DNA of 64,000 nucleotides from Patagioenas fasciata (taxonomy: Eukaryota > Chordata > Aves > Columbiformes > Columbidae), in assembly GCF_037038585.1 (NCBI RefSeq), contig NC_092523.1:47199501-47263500 (forward strand). The letters run 5' to 3'. The position numbers and the translations under genes are program-made. Within the stretch, counting starts at the first letter, position 1. Every line of letters begins with the position of its first letter. The notes beneath the pieces were generated by a model. It was not told where the DNA came from. It was given only the letters and a program-made list of their open reading frames with translations, and searched no databases. Below, piece after piece: positions 48,801-60,890 of this stretch.

Positions 48801-51800
48801 TTCCAACATCACCAAAGCTCCATCATGTGGCCATAGTTTGCAGCACCTTCCAGTTAGCTAGGGAACTGGGCAAACCACTCTTCCTGCTAAAGGACAGGCT
48901 GGATTTGCCCACTGGTTGAGGTTGAGGGAAGAGACTAATGAATACCTTGCCCTCTGACAGGTTTACACTGGTCCAAACTAATGCCTGAAATCAGGTGACA
49001 TCTCTTGAGTCCATGCACTGGTGGGGATAACCAGGGCACAGTGACCATACAAGCACTGCCTGCACACTTCTCCCTGCCTCCCAGCATAGGCAGCTGGATA
49101 GGGAGCTGTAAAAACAGCTTCTGCCTCATGGTAGCCACTTGCCAAAACTGTGAGCCCAGCCATGCTGCCACTGCCAGGATAGAGCTGTTGGATCTCAGGG
49201 CTTAGCAGGGAAAAGCACTTCTCCCTGCCTGGGGAAGAGGAAAACCTGGCTAAAAACTGCTAGAACATGAGAAGGGTCACCTGGATGAATGGCAAAGGGT
49301 TGTTTTTGCTCTGCTGCTCAGCTTACAGGTGACACTGAGGACAGCTGAACAACCTGGAGACAGAGTGTCGCCTTACTTTTGGGATCTGCCAGAAACAATA
49401 TTTTGTGTCTTGAGTTTTCTCTTTGGCTGCTAAACACCAAAGTCAATTTTTCAACCAGCTCTAACAGTGATTTTAGCATCTAGCCAGTAAAGATGTGAGG
49501 TGTCTTTTCTCTGTGTGTATATGCCCATTTGACACTGTTCACCACAGATTCAGCACTAAACATGGTGGTGCCATTATTTCCTCTCTTCCTCCTCCTCTTC
49601 TCTGCTTTGTAACCCCCAGGACTGGCTTCTGCACTTACAAAGGAGTTGTCTGTCCTCTCAGGACAGACAAGAGATTGTTTTTAAGTCCAGCATCTATTAT
49701 TTATTGTTTGCCACAAAAGCTTCAGCTTTGACCTTAGATCAATGCAGTTGCTCTAAGTGTTGGAGTGTTGGGGAAAGTGTTCAATTATCACAAATCTTCC
49801 TGTCATTTGTCCCTGTACATCTGCCTTGTGCTTGGGCTCCAGGTCACAAGCTCCAGCAAAGGCTCCAGAGCCAGACTGCAAAGGGAGACATGAAAGACAC
49901 ACACAGAGTTACACCAAGCTGCTAAAATTAAAGCCGATTAGAGTGGTGTGAAATGCCCTGCAGGCAGCAGGGTAGTATCTTTTTCCTAGGACCCTTTTGC
50001 TGGGTAATGATGAGAGCACAACAACTGTCAGAGAAGCCTCTTGTTGTCCTGCCTTTGCATGCAAAAGCTGTATTTGTTTTGACAAAATAAAGCTGGTGCC
50101 TTTCAACAGCAGAAATGCTCATGCCTACAAGTGGCCTGCCTTGCCTTTTCTGAGGTGTCTGTTGTGGTCACCTCCAAAGACCCCAAATCAAGATGGAAGT
50201 GGGGCTGTAGTAGATGCTGTGGAGCAATACGCTGGTGCAGGAAGTCCCACACCCTGCCACAAACAATTTCCACCCCAATGTGGAACAGGCCAGAGGAGCC
50301 AACAACTGGCTGTGGGGAAGGTCATGGCTAATGGGAATCCAATCAGCCTGGAAAGCTTGTTCTGGGAACAATCTGGTCCTTCAAAATCACTCGTAAAGAA
50401 AACCAAACAAACCCTTGTACAAATAGAGCCAGTTAGCTTTGAAAGCTATCACAGCCAGCTCTCAGTGTCTTTCACAGCCTGCTGTAGACTGTCATCGCCT
50501 CTGCAGCCCCTCTTTGCCCAGAAAGGGTGGCACAGACCTCTCTGAGGGCAGGGAAGGCTGGGGGAAAGGGAAGCAAGCAGCACGGCAGTATTGCCCCACC
50601 TCCTGCCACACAGCACCTGCCTGCCTGCTGGGACCTGCCAGAGGGCTCTCCAAAAGTCTGCCCCTGTCAAAGATGGGTGGAGGGGGCCCAGCCCCACACA
50701 GCTGGGAGGCAGTTACAATGGGAACACAAGTTAAAGCCACCGTGTGAACTGCCTCAAAGTACTGAATACAAAAGCAGATGCATAGAAACAGAATTGCAAT
50801 ACCAGTTTTAGGCAGGATCCACTGGAGCACAAGATGAATTATATACATATAGGATTTCAAAGGAGATCATTAGGACAGGGTGATTTCTGCCCACATCTTA
50901 ATGACCTGAATAGATGAGCCTCTCCCTCCTCACTGCCTTGTGTTATCTGGCTGGGGAAGAGAAACTGCAGAGATTTTCTCTTCACTTCAGGCCTTAAAGC
51001 ACAGCTTCAGCTTAAGGGACAGGGCAGGGGGGTGACGATGTGGTGCTGCATCCCAAGGAGCTCCCATCACTCCCCTGGGGCTGACTTGTTCACAGACACA
51101 AACCCCAGGACTGCCCTCAAAGCAGAAAACAGGCAAAGAGGAAGGAGAGAGAGCCTAGCTGAGTGCACTTGGAGCAAATGAGGAAGGACAAGGGGGAAGA
51201 GACTCCCTGAAATTAGTATTTCTTAATCATCACTAAAGGAAAAAGAGAGAAAAAATGAAAATAAACAGAGGAAAGAAATAATGAAGGAAGAACTGAATGT
51301 AGAGTTTAAACCAAAAAAAAACCCAAGAGATGAATGAAGGGCATAGGAGATGTCCCTGCACCCTGCAGATCCTTCCAGCATTTCCTTACAACAGCCTCTC
51401 TTAAGTTCTGCAAAGTGCCTGTTGTCCAACAGTGGAGAGGCTGAGCACTGTCTCCCCACAGCCCACACAAGGTTTCCCTGCATGGCAAGTGCTGCCTACC
51501 CCTGCACAGAGCAGCTGTGCCCTTCCGGAGCACTGCAAAACCATCCCACGCTTGCACACCTTGGGGCGAGTACATTTTTCCTGAGTGAATACACATTTTC
51601 CAAGTCATTGAGATAGGATAAGCAGGAGTAAGAGGCCAGATTATATAGCAGGACTCATGAATTTTCATGGAGGCCCAGGAATGCTGTGTCACAGGCAAGC
51701 AATGCTGTCATCTCTGTTATTTTTCAGGACCAATTTCCAAAGATAATTTTTGGGTTGCAATAAACAGCCTTGGAGTCACTCCGGATTTATTCTCTGTAGA

Positions 51801-53155
51801 TCACATCCAGTGACTGTTCCCTTATCAGGACAGTCAGTGCCCTTAGGACCCCAAGGCTATAGTCCCTGAGGGATGTGTGCTGCAGCCTCAGCAAACACCC
51901 CATCAGGCTTCCCATGTCCTACATGCAGTGTGGTGGGGCTGGATGGTCGCATACAGAAGTCCACCCCAAAACTGTGATTCCTCGCAAAGCACCAGAAGAC
52001 CTTTGGGCAGGGTGGACCTAAAGGCAATGTTAGTATAGCTTTAATCCCTGGCAGGTGCAAGAGACGTGACCTCATATACTCCACGTCCTACCCCTCTTTG
52101 CCAGGCAAAAAATGCTGCCATTTAGGTTCCCATGCCATTTATTGTATACCCTTTTATCCTAAAGCTCTGGCTCTGTTCTTTAATACAACAAACAAATCAC
52201 AGGTCTTGTTTTACATATCTCCGCACATGAAATCTCTTTCCGGCACTTTGTCTTTATGCTTGCCTAAAAAGTGCCTAGCAAACTGCTGCATTAAACAAAA
52301 ATGAAGTCAAGCTTGGGGCTCCCGTACCCAGAGCCTTGGGGTTTTACAGAGCCTTCTTTGTGCAGCTTCTATTTCTGTCTGAGTAAGCTATCTAATTCTC
52401 AAAGATTAAGGTATCTAAACTGACTGAGTACTGAAGCATTTAAAATGTAAATGCACTGAGCTTTAATCACAGCCTGCAGACTACCCCCCTCTCTCTTTCC
52501 ATCTGGTTGTATGTGGGGGCTGTTTCCTTGCAATTTCTTGATGTTACACCTGCATATAGTGGTACTTTCACATCCCACAGTTAAACAGATTGCACTGTGG
52601 TGAAGGACAAGGTGTCCAGGCATATGGATGTGAGGCTGAGGGTGCAGCTAGAGCAGCTAACATGACCATGTCTCCCTTCTCTGTCCTGCTGCCCCCACAA
52701 CCTCACACACCCCCTGTCGGCCCCCACACCACAGGCTTTTTTGGTGGCTTGGCTCACCCTTGGTCAGGCAGCACCACTGCCAGCGTGAAGTCAGGGAGAA
52801 GGAGAAGGCAAAAAACCACAGTTCCCCAAATGGAGCCAGCTTACGCTTCCACATTAATGCACCTCAGAGAAGTCAGAGCTGCCAAGCTTTCCTTTCCCCA
52901 GTACCTCACTGTGATATTCAGAAGTCACTTGAACTTTTTACATCTGATGAAAAATCTTTACAGAGGAGTATTTCCAGTCTGGCATGGTGAGCCCTGGGAA
53001 AAGAAGGCACCCTACAGCCATCTCACAGCTCTGGCCCATGGTGGTTACAGGAGGAAAATTGGGGTGAGCCTGGTGCAGCCCTCCAAAACCCAGCGCTCTG
53101 CGGCCCAGAGACTTCCTGTGCCATAGGCTGCATCTGCAGCAGGAGCTGTAACAGC
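42895..53155. other. Gene-less sequence of rising GC content
   Basis: Ten kilobases without a recognised gene or clear transposon. Open frames get longer with GC content (153 codons at 47440-47901 minus, 182 at 49997-50545 plus, 178 at 52590-53126 plus). Each has mutually exclusive competitors in other frames and no recognisable domain, so they are taken as chance. Old repeats too decayed to recognise by eye may be present. Confidence 0.45.
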
Positions 53156-53159
53156 CCTC

Positions 53160-53525
53160 CATAGACTGCTGTCCCATTAATTTGCCTAATTGTTTCTTAA
53201 ACCAATGTATAGTTTCAGCACCTGAAGCATCCCATGGCAATGAGTTCCACTAAATAATTATGACTGTGTGAAAAAAAAAGACTTCCTCCTCTGTGCCTCA
53301 AAAAATATCTGTCTGATGATTTCATTTGACATCCCTCGGCTCTTGTCTTATGAGCCACTGCTGCCCTTCCTCCTGCTATTCGTCACGTTGTGGACCTCGT
53401 GCCATAGCCCAGAGTCCTCTCTTTTCTAGGTTGAAGTTGATTAAGTCTCATCTCATATAGATAGCATTGCCCATCTCTGATCATTCCTGTCATACGTCTG
53501 TCTGCCTTTTCCCATTCCAGTACAG
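53160..53525 (-). mobile_element. Ancient CR1/L3-like LINE relic, 3' part
   Basis: On the plus strand the old CR1 reverse complement is visible in order: AATGAGTTCCACTAAATAAT, TATGACTGTGTGAAAAAAAA, AGACTTCCTCCTCTGTGCCT, GATTTCATTTGACATCCCT, TCTTGTCTTATGAG, then CCTCTCTTTTCTAGGTTGAA, AGTCTCATCTCATATAGATA, and GTCTGCCTTTTCCCATTCCA. This corresponds to the C-terminal RT region (FFTxxV...NxLP) of the old amniote CR1 lineage. All frames are broken. It is clearly older than the CR1 at 28.7 kb. Confidence 0.75.
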
Positions 53526-55147
53526 CCTGAATTTCAGGAGTGCTGCACACCCACAACCCTGAGGTTGCTCAGGAGGAACTGAAGATATTTGGTGTTATGC
53601 CCTTTAAAAAAATCAGAATTTGCTGCTGTGGGTTGTGCTCCAAAACTGATTGCAGTCATCTGAGGATATGTCCTGGTGGTCTTTGGTGCTAACTCTGCCT
53701 CTGGTGTGCTGTGTGGCAGCAGAAGGGGGTAGCACCATGCCCGGCTCCCAGGGCTTTGGCTCTGAAGTGCCACCATGGTAGCAGGTAGCACCAGGCAGCC
53801 TCTGTCACTAAGCCCACGAACAGTAGGTGACTGCCACAGCATTTGTATTTGATATTAAAGGGACAATGGAGGTAATACATTCATTGAGCAACTGTAATCA
53901 TTACCACAATTGAACCATTATAGGCACTTGCAATAGAAATTTTGCAGATAGGAAAAGAAATGACCTCAGACAGGATCAAATATGCAAAGCTAACTGTGGC
54001 TGTGGACTTCTCCCACAAGATAAACAAGTGGCTCAGCCCTGAGAGGAATAGCAGGAAAGGGGAATCCCGGAAAGCTGTTCCCGTGACAGGTTTTTTTTGA
54101 AGGCTTTAGCACGAGCTGCGCCTGAGAGCCCAGAGATGGCCCCCCCACTGCCCGCAGGGCGATGCTGCAGGATCCCCGCTGCCCTGTAGCCCCTCACCCC
54201 AAGCCTCTCTCACTACAGGGGCAGCAGGCTCCTGCCTGCTCTGTGCACCTGAAAACCCCGCAGCGCGCCAGCTCAGAGATTATTTTTTCCATCTCTGGCA
54301 TTTTTCTAGCTCAGCATATAACCATCTCTAAGTACCCTATTTTTCTTAAGCAACATTGCCATTCCCTTCAAAACAGCGCTGTGTTTATAGAAAACAAGCA
54401 AGGGTTGGTATCGCACCACGCCAAATGGCAGCTGCCTTGCTGCTGGGTGGCACCTGACAGTGCCGAGCTGCAGGTGACAACTCCTTTTTCCAGTGAGACA
54501 GGCAAGTGCCAGCAAGGATATGCCCATAATAAACCACCTCTTAGCTGTTGGGGCAGAGACTTTTCCTCTGGTTGCCAATAAGGATTAGAGCCTGAACCTT
54601 TCTTCAGCAAAAAGCATTTACAGACGTTTCCACTGTTTCTTCACCTAGGTTATTCTGCAAAAGGTGAGGAAAACAATGAAATTGTTGGTTTAGCAGGAGT
54701 GACACAGCTCTTCTTTTTAGCAGAGGATTTTGATCATGCCCTGTTATTTCATCTCTTTAGAATATTCACTAGACAAAGTAATTTTCCTGTCTCTGAGCAG
54801 TGCTAAGCTGTCAGACTCCTTTTCTTTGAACAAAAGGTAGCACAGCATCTTCCCCCCACACAAGTGCTTTTTTTTGGAAAATAAAAAACTAAAAAGGAAA
54901 AACACCTCCACCCCCCACTGGTCACCTAGAGGCATGTGAGTTTCCAGAGGTATCAAACTGTGGCTGTTCATGTAAAACTCCAGCACCTGGGAATTGCTCC
55001 AGCAGGATTACCATGACAGGAGAGTCGGCCCCATCTAGTAGCATAAGATCAGGAGGCTCATCTAGCAGCTAAAATAACTACCCTGCAAATAGCCTCTCAC
55101 TTAGATTTAAATGGCCGATGGGTCAAAATTCAGCCTCAAGCAGGATT

Positions 55148-55193
55148 GGGGATGGGGTGGGGGTTTGGGTTGATGGGGGCAGGGCAAAAAGGG
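55148..55193 (+). other. Potential G-quadruplex motif
   Basis: Seven runs of three to five G within 46 bp, separated by 1-5 bp loops, from GGGGATGGGGTGGGGG to GCAGGGCAAAAAGGG. It meets the usual four-run rule on the plus strand. There is no gene nearby to which a function could be tied. Confidence 0.6.
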
Positions 55194-55869
55194 ATTACTC
55201 AGAGCCCTCCCTTGCAACCAACACAGACACTGCCCATGTTGTTCCTTCAACTGGGGAAAACAATGTGCCCTTTCAGGGGCTGCAGGTGGCTGGGGGCAGT
55301 GCAGAAAAGGGACATTATGGCTTTCTATGGTAGCACGATTGAAAAGTTTGGAGGCCTATGTACAAAAAAGCCTTTGCTAAGGGTATTGCTGCTGCATCAA
55401 GTATCAATGAAAGCTGCATATCTGCTGGTATAAAGCCGATTGCTGCAGAAAATGAATGGGAAGCATTAAGAGCAGCAAAATTTCAAGCTGCAATGAACAG
55501 CATCAAATTCATCAGTAAATAGCAGGCCAGGGTCAGTGAAATAATAGCTCTGTTTGGAAGAAATATGGAAGAGCCTTGGACAGTCTGCAGGAGCAGATGC
55601 ACAGAAGAAGTAACCAGAACAGCGGGCAATTGTGAGGTCTGATGTAGAGCCAGGTTCCAGCAAGGCAGTCTGGCTGGGCATAGGGTCTGCAGCTCCCCAC
55701 ATGGGGCCTTTAACAGCCACCCCCCCGTCTTTGGAAACAAGCTTCACTGGAGAAGAAAAACAACCTGTATGTGCAAAAGCACTATAGGTCAGCATAGTCT
55801 ACCTCCAAATGCGGTGGTCAGCCCTTCAGAAACCAAACTGACATGGAAAACATGAAGGAATTAACAGCA

Positions 55870-55955
55870 CTTCTACAGGTAGGGAAACTAAGCGTGTGTA
55901 GTAAAGCCAGAAGGAGAACTTGGATGTCTCAGTTTCCCATCCCTAATCCTGACCC
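55870..55955 (-). repeat. Possible MIR-like relic
   Basis: GGTAGGGAAACTAAGC is followed by AAAGCCAGAAGGAGAACTTG and ATGTCTCAGTTTCCCATCCC, in the order seen in the MIR-type repeats near 25.2 kb (ggggaaactgaggc...gccagagctgggaa...aggtctcctgactccc). Strongly diverged. Confidence 0.25.
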
Positions 55956-57172
55956 TGCTCCTCTACTTGCCTCTGTTCCTCTGGTTTCTGGGATGCTGCG
56001 ATGATGAGAGCTGCAAATCCAAAACCAAACCTGTGGGCAGACTGCCAGGTCGCCAGCCTCCAGCCCACACACAAAGCATCAGTCCCCCTCCCAACCCCCT
56101 CCTGGCTCTGCATGTTGTTCTGCAGAGCCCAAAAACCTTTGGTCACTGCCCCTGGGTGCTGGGAACCATGTGAAGGACCAAACACCTGCCTGCTCACAGC
56201 CTCAGCCCAGCTTGCCTCCTTGCTTGCTGGCCAGGGATTGGTGGGCTCTGCATGGGTTTTTTCCTGGGTGTATGGGATCTGCCTGATGCTGGTCCAACCC
56301 TGCTGGTGGCATCCTGCCCATACGTACTGCAAAATTAAAGGGATGACAGTAGAGGCTACAGTGGGAGGTCAACTGGGGCTCAGACGCATGGCATGATGGC
56401 TGATAGTCCCAGAACTGCTGGGGGTGCCACCGGGCTGGGCTGTCCCCAGGAACTGTCACCCCGGTTCTGCACTGGTCTTTTGCCTGGAAATTTCTCTGCC
56501 TGACCTCTCCGTGGCAGATGCTGTCTTCAAGGGGTGGTGACACAGGAACAGCAAGACAGCTGATAAGGTTTGATTGGTCTTTACTTAGGGGAAATCCTCT
56601 TGACTTTTGCCCAGGGCAAGTGAGACTCAGAGGCCTGAATTCCCAGAGGAGGAATGAATGCAGCAGATCAAAGTCTGCTCCCCAGCCCTCACCGCAGAGG
56701 TATCACCTCCAGCCTTAACAAGAGGTTATAAAAACAAGGTCTCTCCCTGACACATCCCAGGCTGCACAATGAAACCAGCTCCAAATAAGGGAAGGCAAGA
56801 GAGACCTGGCTGCAAGCACACTCTGAACTCTGGGTCTGAGTGGCCAGCACCCAGAAACACCAAGGGATGGTGGCTCCGGCCCCAGGGATGTGCTGGAGCC
56901 ATGCGTGAGCTGGAGCAGGGGAGCACACATTTCCTGCATTAGCTACCATAGGCAGGGCTGTGTCTGGGGATGCATCTGTTTGCTTCCTCTATTACGGTTT
57001 TACATGAGGGGACTTAAATTCAGAGCACCCTGGGGCTCTTGAGTTATTCCAGGGTATAGTCCTGAGTTTTTAAACAAACGGGCACAGGGTCTTGCTGCTG
57101 GCAATGTGATTTCTCTTGGGCGGAGGCTTTCCAAAGCCTTGCCGCTGCTGGTACCTCATAGGGACCCCAGCC

Positions 57173-57188
57173 CAGGCAGGCAGGCAGG
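57173..57188. repeat. (CAGG)4 short tandem repeat
   Basis: Four perfect CAGG units, too short to be a reliable microsatellite marker. Confidence 0.8.
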
Positions 57189-57444
57189 AGCTGCATCACC
57201 CCACTCATCATAACAGCCACGGGACTCACTTGCATGTCCCCACGTGCTCTCACGACAGCGGCTGCCCTTTGGGGCACAGATCACACCAAGCCAGTGTCAG
57301 GAGCAGCCGGTAGCCTTGTGGAAAGCTTGCTTGGCATGCGATAAGCCAAAGAGCTGAGCTGTGTTGGTTGACGTTGTTTTGACAATCTATATCACATTTT
57401 ATAGCTGTTGATGTTACAATTCCTTCAAGGTACTTCAGCATGAA

Positions 57445-57540
57445 AGATGGCAAGGTCGCTGCCTTGGAGAGCTTACAGTCTAGTACAGACAGGTAAACAT
57501 GACAAGTAGAAACATTAAACCTTAGGCAGGGAGTGGGGAC
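57445..57540 (-). repeat. Old amniote MIR-like repeat, second copy
   Basis: GGCAAGGTCGCTGCCTTGGA, GAGCTTACAGTCTAGTACAG and ACAGGTAAACATGACAAG follow the same family segment as the copy at 42562-42692 (cagtccctgccccaaagagcttacaatctaaatagacaagacag). It begins where that copy ends, so the two cover neighbouring parts of the consensus. Confidence 0.6.
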
Positions 57541-60500
57541 AGGTTGAAGGAGCATGTAAAGAAATTATCTTTGGCACATCAAAGAGCTGGAAGAAGTCCA
57601 TCAGAGGAACCTTTAGGCTATTTATGTATTTCAGGTAGCAAGATAAAAATCATGAATAATGAGTTCCTGCAACCTTTTTGCAGAACCACTGCTGAAACAA
57701 TGCTTACAGAGGTGCTTCTCTGCTAACGTATGTGCTTCAGATGGGGAATGCGGAGTCCTACCCAGATTTACATTGCTGACTTTTAACCAGTAATGAAAAA
57801 ATGAATAACAAGCAGCACAAGCACAGCCAGCATTCTTCTAGGTTTTGGTCCCTCTCTATGGCTGCCTGATCACAATGTCTATCTGCCCAGCACCATCCTC
57901 AGCCTCTCTTTCTTTTCACCACAGACTGCTTATTCTAAACTCTCAAGATACCACTCTCCCTCAAAAAAAAGTTTTGAAGTCGAAGTTCCCAATCCCTAAT
58001 CCAGCTCTCCCTCATGATACCCAGTCCCTGCTGTCTTCAATGAAACATTGCTGAGTGAGAGAAGTTGTGCACCACAGAGAGGAACAGCTAGACCCATCTT
58101 CAACAGAGCTGCCTGTCTCCTTGGCGCTCACAGGGGTGCAGCACAGGGCCCGTCACACCAGCACCTCCCTGCACATCTGCTCTGGATAGGAGGCAAAGGA
58201 CTTGGACCCATCCTGAACAGGCTTTCAAACCCTTTTGGTGCAGAGCCCAGGATGTGACTAGGGAAGCAGAAAGGCAGATAACCCGCTCATGCTGCACTGT
58301 CTGGCAGTGGGAGGCTCATGTTCACATGCACCGGAGACAGCTCAGGTGCAGAGCAGGAGGTGTTTCTGGATTTATTCTGCTCATTTGTGAGGGCTCCCTC
58401 GAGCAGACTGACACAGGACATGAAGTCTTTCCAGTACGATGCAAAAACATGTCACTCCAAAAATAATACAAATGTATATGGCAGCACTGTTAGCTGTTTC
58501 ACTGCCAAACAGATCAAGCCAAATGCATCAGTCAATCAAATCGCAAAGGAATCCTGTGCATACAGAGGCTGGAGACCCTTTACGCCAGGCTGGTGTAATT
58601 CTTGCCAGCCTAAGCCCCAGCAGTGATGGTGTGAAGCAGAACTGCTACAGAAAATCAGCAACTCCTGCCCATCCCTGCTGCTCCCCTCCGCTGCGCTGCC
58701 TCCCCAGCCCTGCCAGCCCCAGCACTGGTGCAAAGAGCTGGGTCAAAACAGTGACCCACCTGAAAAACAATGGTATGGCAGAAAGCATTGTTTCTTAGCC
58801 AGATAAATTCTGCAATCCAGTTCGTTCTATGGCAGCACCTCTGGGCTGTATCAAGTTAAAAGCTAGTCAGTCTCCATCCTTAATCATCCCCTGGGCAACC
58901 TGAGTTATCACTCTTCTGTTTGGTGGCAAACAAATGCAAGAGATTGCCAGTGTTTTTTTGTTGTTGTTTTCCTCTTGCTGTTTCAGCCACAGTTTGCTGG
59001 TCGCCGGAGAAACCTGGGCAAAACCACGCAATCCAGCAACAACAGTGGCCATGGTACGGCTGAGGTGGCAAGGGGGCTGGCAGGCCTCTTCCCCTTACAT
59101 GGCTGGGGGCAGAGGGCTAGCAAGAGGCTGCCCCTGCTTCAGCCACCTGATAAACTTTGAGGAAACTGTCAAATTTGGTTTTTTGCTCCTTTTCCCACTT
59201 GTGTTCCGCCCAGTCAGCACCATCTGAGATCTGCCCTCCCGAATCAGACGGGAAACCTCCCTGTTCTTGCCACTCTCCTCACGCCTTTCCCCACCACGGT
59301 GCCACCCGCCAGTTATAGAAGCTGGGATGTACCTCCCTCCCATTCCTTCCCCTCACCTACGGTAAACACCCCCTTGTTTCCCTTCTGTTTTGACAACCCT
59401 ATCGAATTGCTGTGGAAAAGCAGAGGCAGGTCTCCAACACCTCCTACCTCCTGGGTAAACAGAGGCACAGTGACAGGGAGGAGGCACAGTCTCCATCAAC
59501 CCCTGTGAGCAACCAACTGCTTATTATCTACAGAGGGCATATAGATTTCAAGACACAAAGTGCTCCACAGTATATGCCATGAGGAGTTACAAAAGGCTTT
59601 TAAGTCACCAAACGTCCCCTTTCCCACTGATTTGGCAGTGGACACTGTAAACCCATGGTACTCTGCAGACTGCAGATCTCTGAGGATGGGGTCATCTGCT
59701 TGCCCTGCTGGGCACGGAGCCCAGCACTTTGCACACAGCCATCCTCTTCCCCTCCGGGCTCCCTCATGATAAAATAAAAATTAAATTTAAAAAAAAGCAT
59801 CATGTAAGTGAGTGGAATTGCCAGTCACTTAAAGGCAAAGTAAACAATCGTTGAGGAAAAAAATGTTTGTAAGTAGGTTGGCTTAATCTATGCCAAGAGA
59901 AAAGTATGTTTGTTGCACAAATAAAGTGATCAGGAGCAAGACTTTCCTGCCTGACTGGTGGAGAGCTCCGTAAATCAGGACTGGAACTCCTTGCCACGTA
60001 TATGAATCAATTAAAGCACTCGATGAATCATTTATTTTCAACATAGGCAATCAGCAACAATGGTTTGATGTTCAATTGATTTCTCATTTGTCTTGCTCCC
60101 CTGAGTAATGACGAACAGCTCACCACTTACATGGTGGTGCATGCCTCAGCCCAACTGCTCCTAGAGCAGCTTCTTCTGCATGGAGTCACTCCGGGCACCT
60201 GCTCCTACCGGCTGACGTTTCACACCTCTTGGTCACTACCAGCCAGTGCCTGCTTGTCTCAGTCATCTCCTGCCCCATGCTCTTCCCTCCAGGTTCGTCC
60301 TTCTTCCTTTGTTTTAAAAAATAATAACAAATAAATAGTAAAGCACATGGCAGTAGAGCCAGATTCCTCACTAGAAAGCATCAGCATCCTACTTCTCAAA
60401 AGCTCAGAATATCAAAAATTGCCAGAGAAGCAGCACAGCTCTGTAAAATACTCTAAAGAAAGGAGGGAGTCTTCAGAATATTTTCTGTTGGATACCATAT

Positions 60501-60878
60501 CGATACAGCACATTTCCTTCATCCAAAGTGCCTTTTAAAGTGCTTTGTGTAGACCTCTAATCCTTATTTGGGATGCCTCATGGTGCATTTCACTATTTTA
60601 ACTCAGGGACATACCGAAAGGAAGCCCTCTGTTCAGATGCTGGTTACGCTGAAGTCACAGAGATTAAGACATCATGCCAACAGCACGGACTCCTGTAGTC
60701 ACACAGTTAATTTTACTGTGTGCAGTTCACATGGCCCCAGATATCTGTCCTGAAACACGAAGGCTTGGCTGTGGCTGGTGGTTGTTCCTAGCAGATACAG
60801 GGCACCCCTGGGATTGGGCCAGGATGGGCATTAACATAATCCTATTATGATGAATAAACTGATAAAAGATGAGGAAAT

Positions 60879-60890
60879 AAAAAAAAAAAA
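60879..60890. repeat. A12 homopolymer
   Basis: Twelve A residues after GAGGAAAT; no retrocopy hallmarks. Confidence 0.85.

Larger units (their letters stand above)
53530..57440. other. Gene-less GC-richer sequence
   Basis: No gene recognised. Open frames up to 139 codons without motifs overlap in opposite strands. Contains the G-rich run at 55148-55193, a possible MIR-like relic near 55870-55955, and a short CAGG repeat. Confidence 0.45.

Noticed and set aside
49997..50545. Longest non-CR1 open frame (182 codons, plus strand)
   Set aside because: It has no recognisable domain, many Cys/Ser/Pro residues, several competing frames on both strands, and no splice or promoter context. Chance frame in GC-richer DNA.
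52590..53126. 178-codon open frame on the plus strand
   Set aside because: No motif, and it overlaps equally open frames on the other strand. No start context or homologue recognised.
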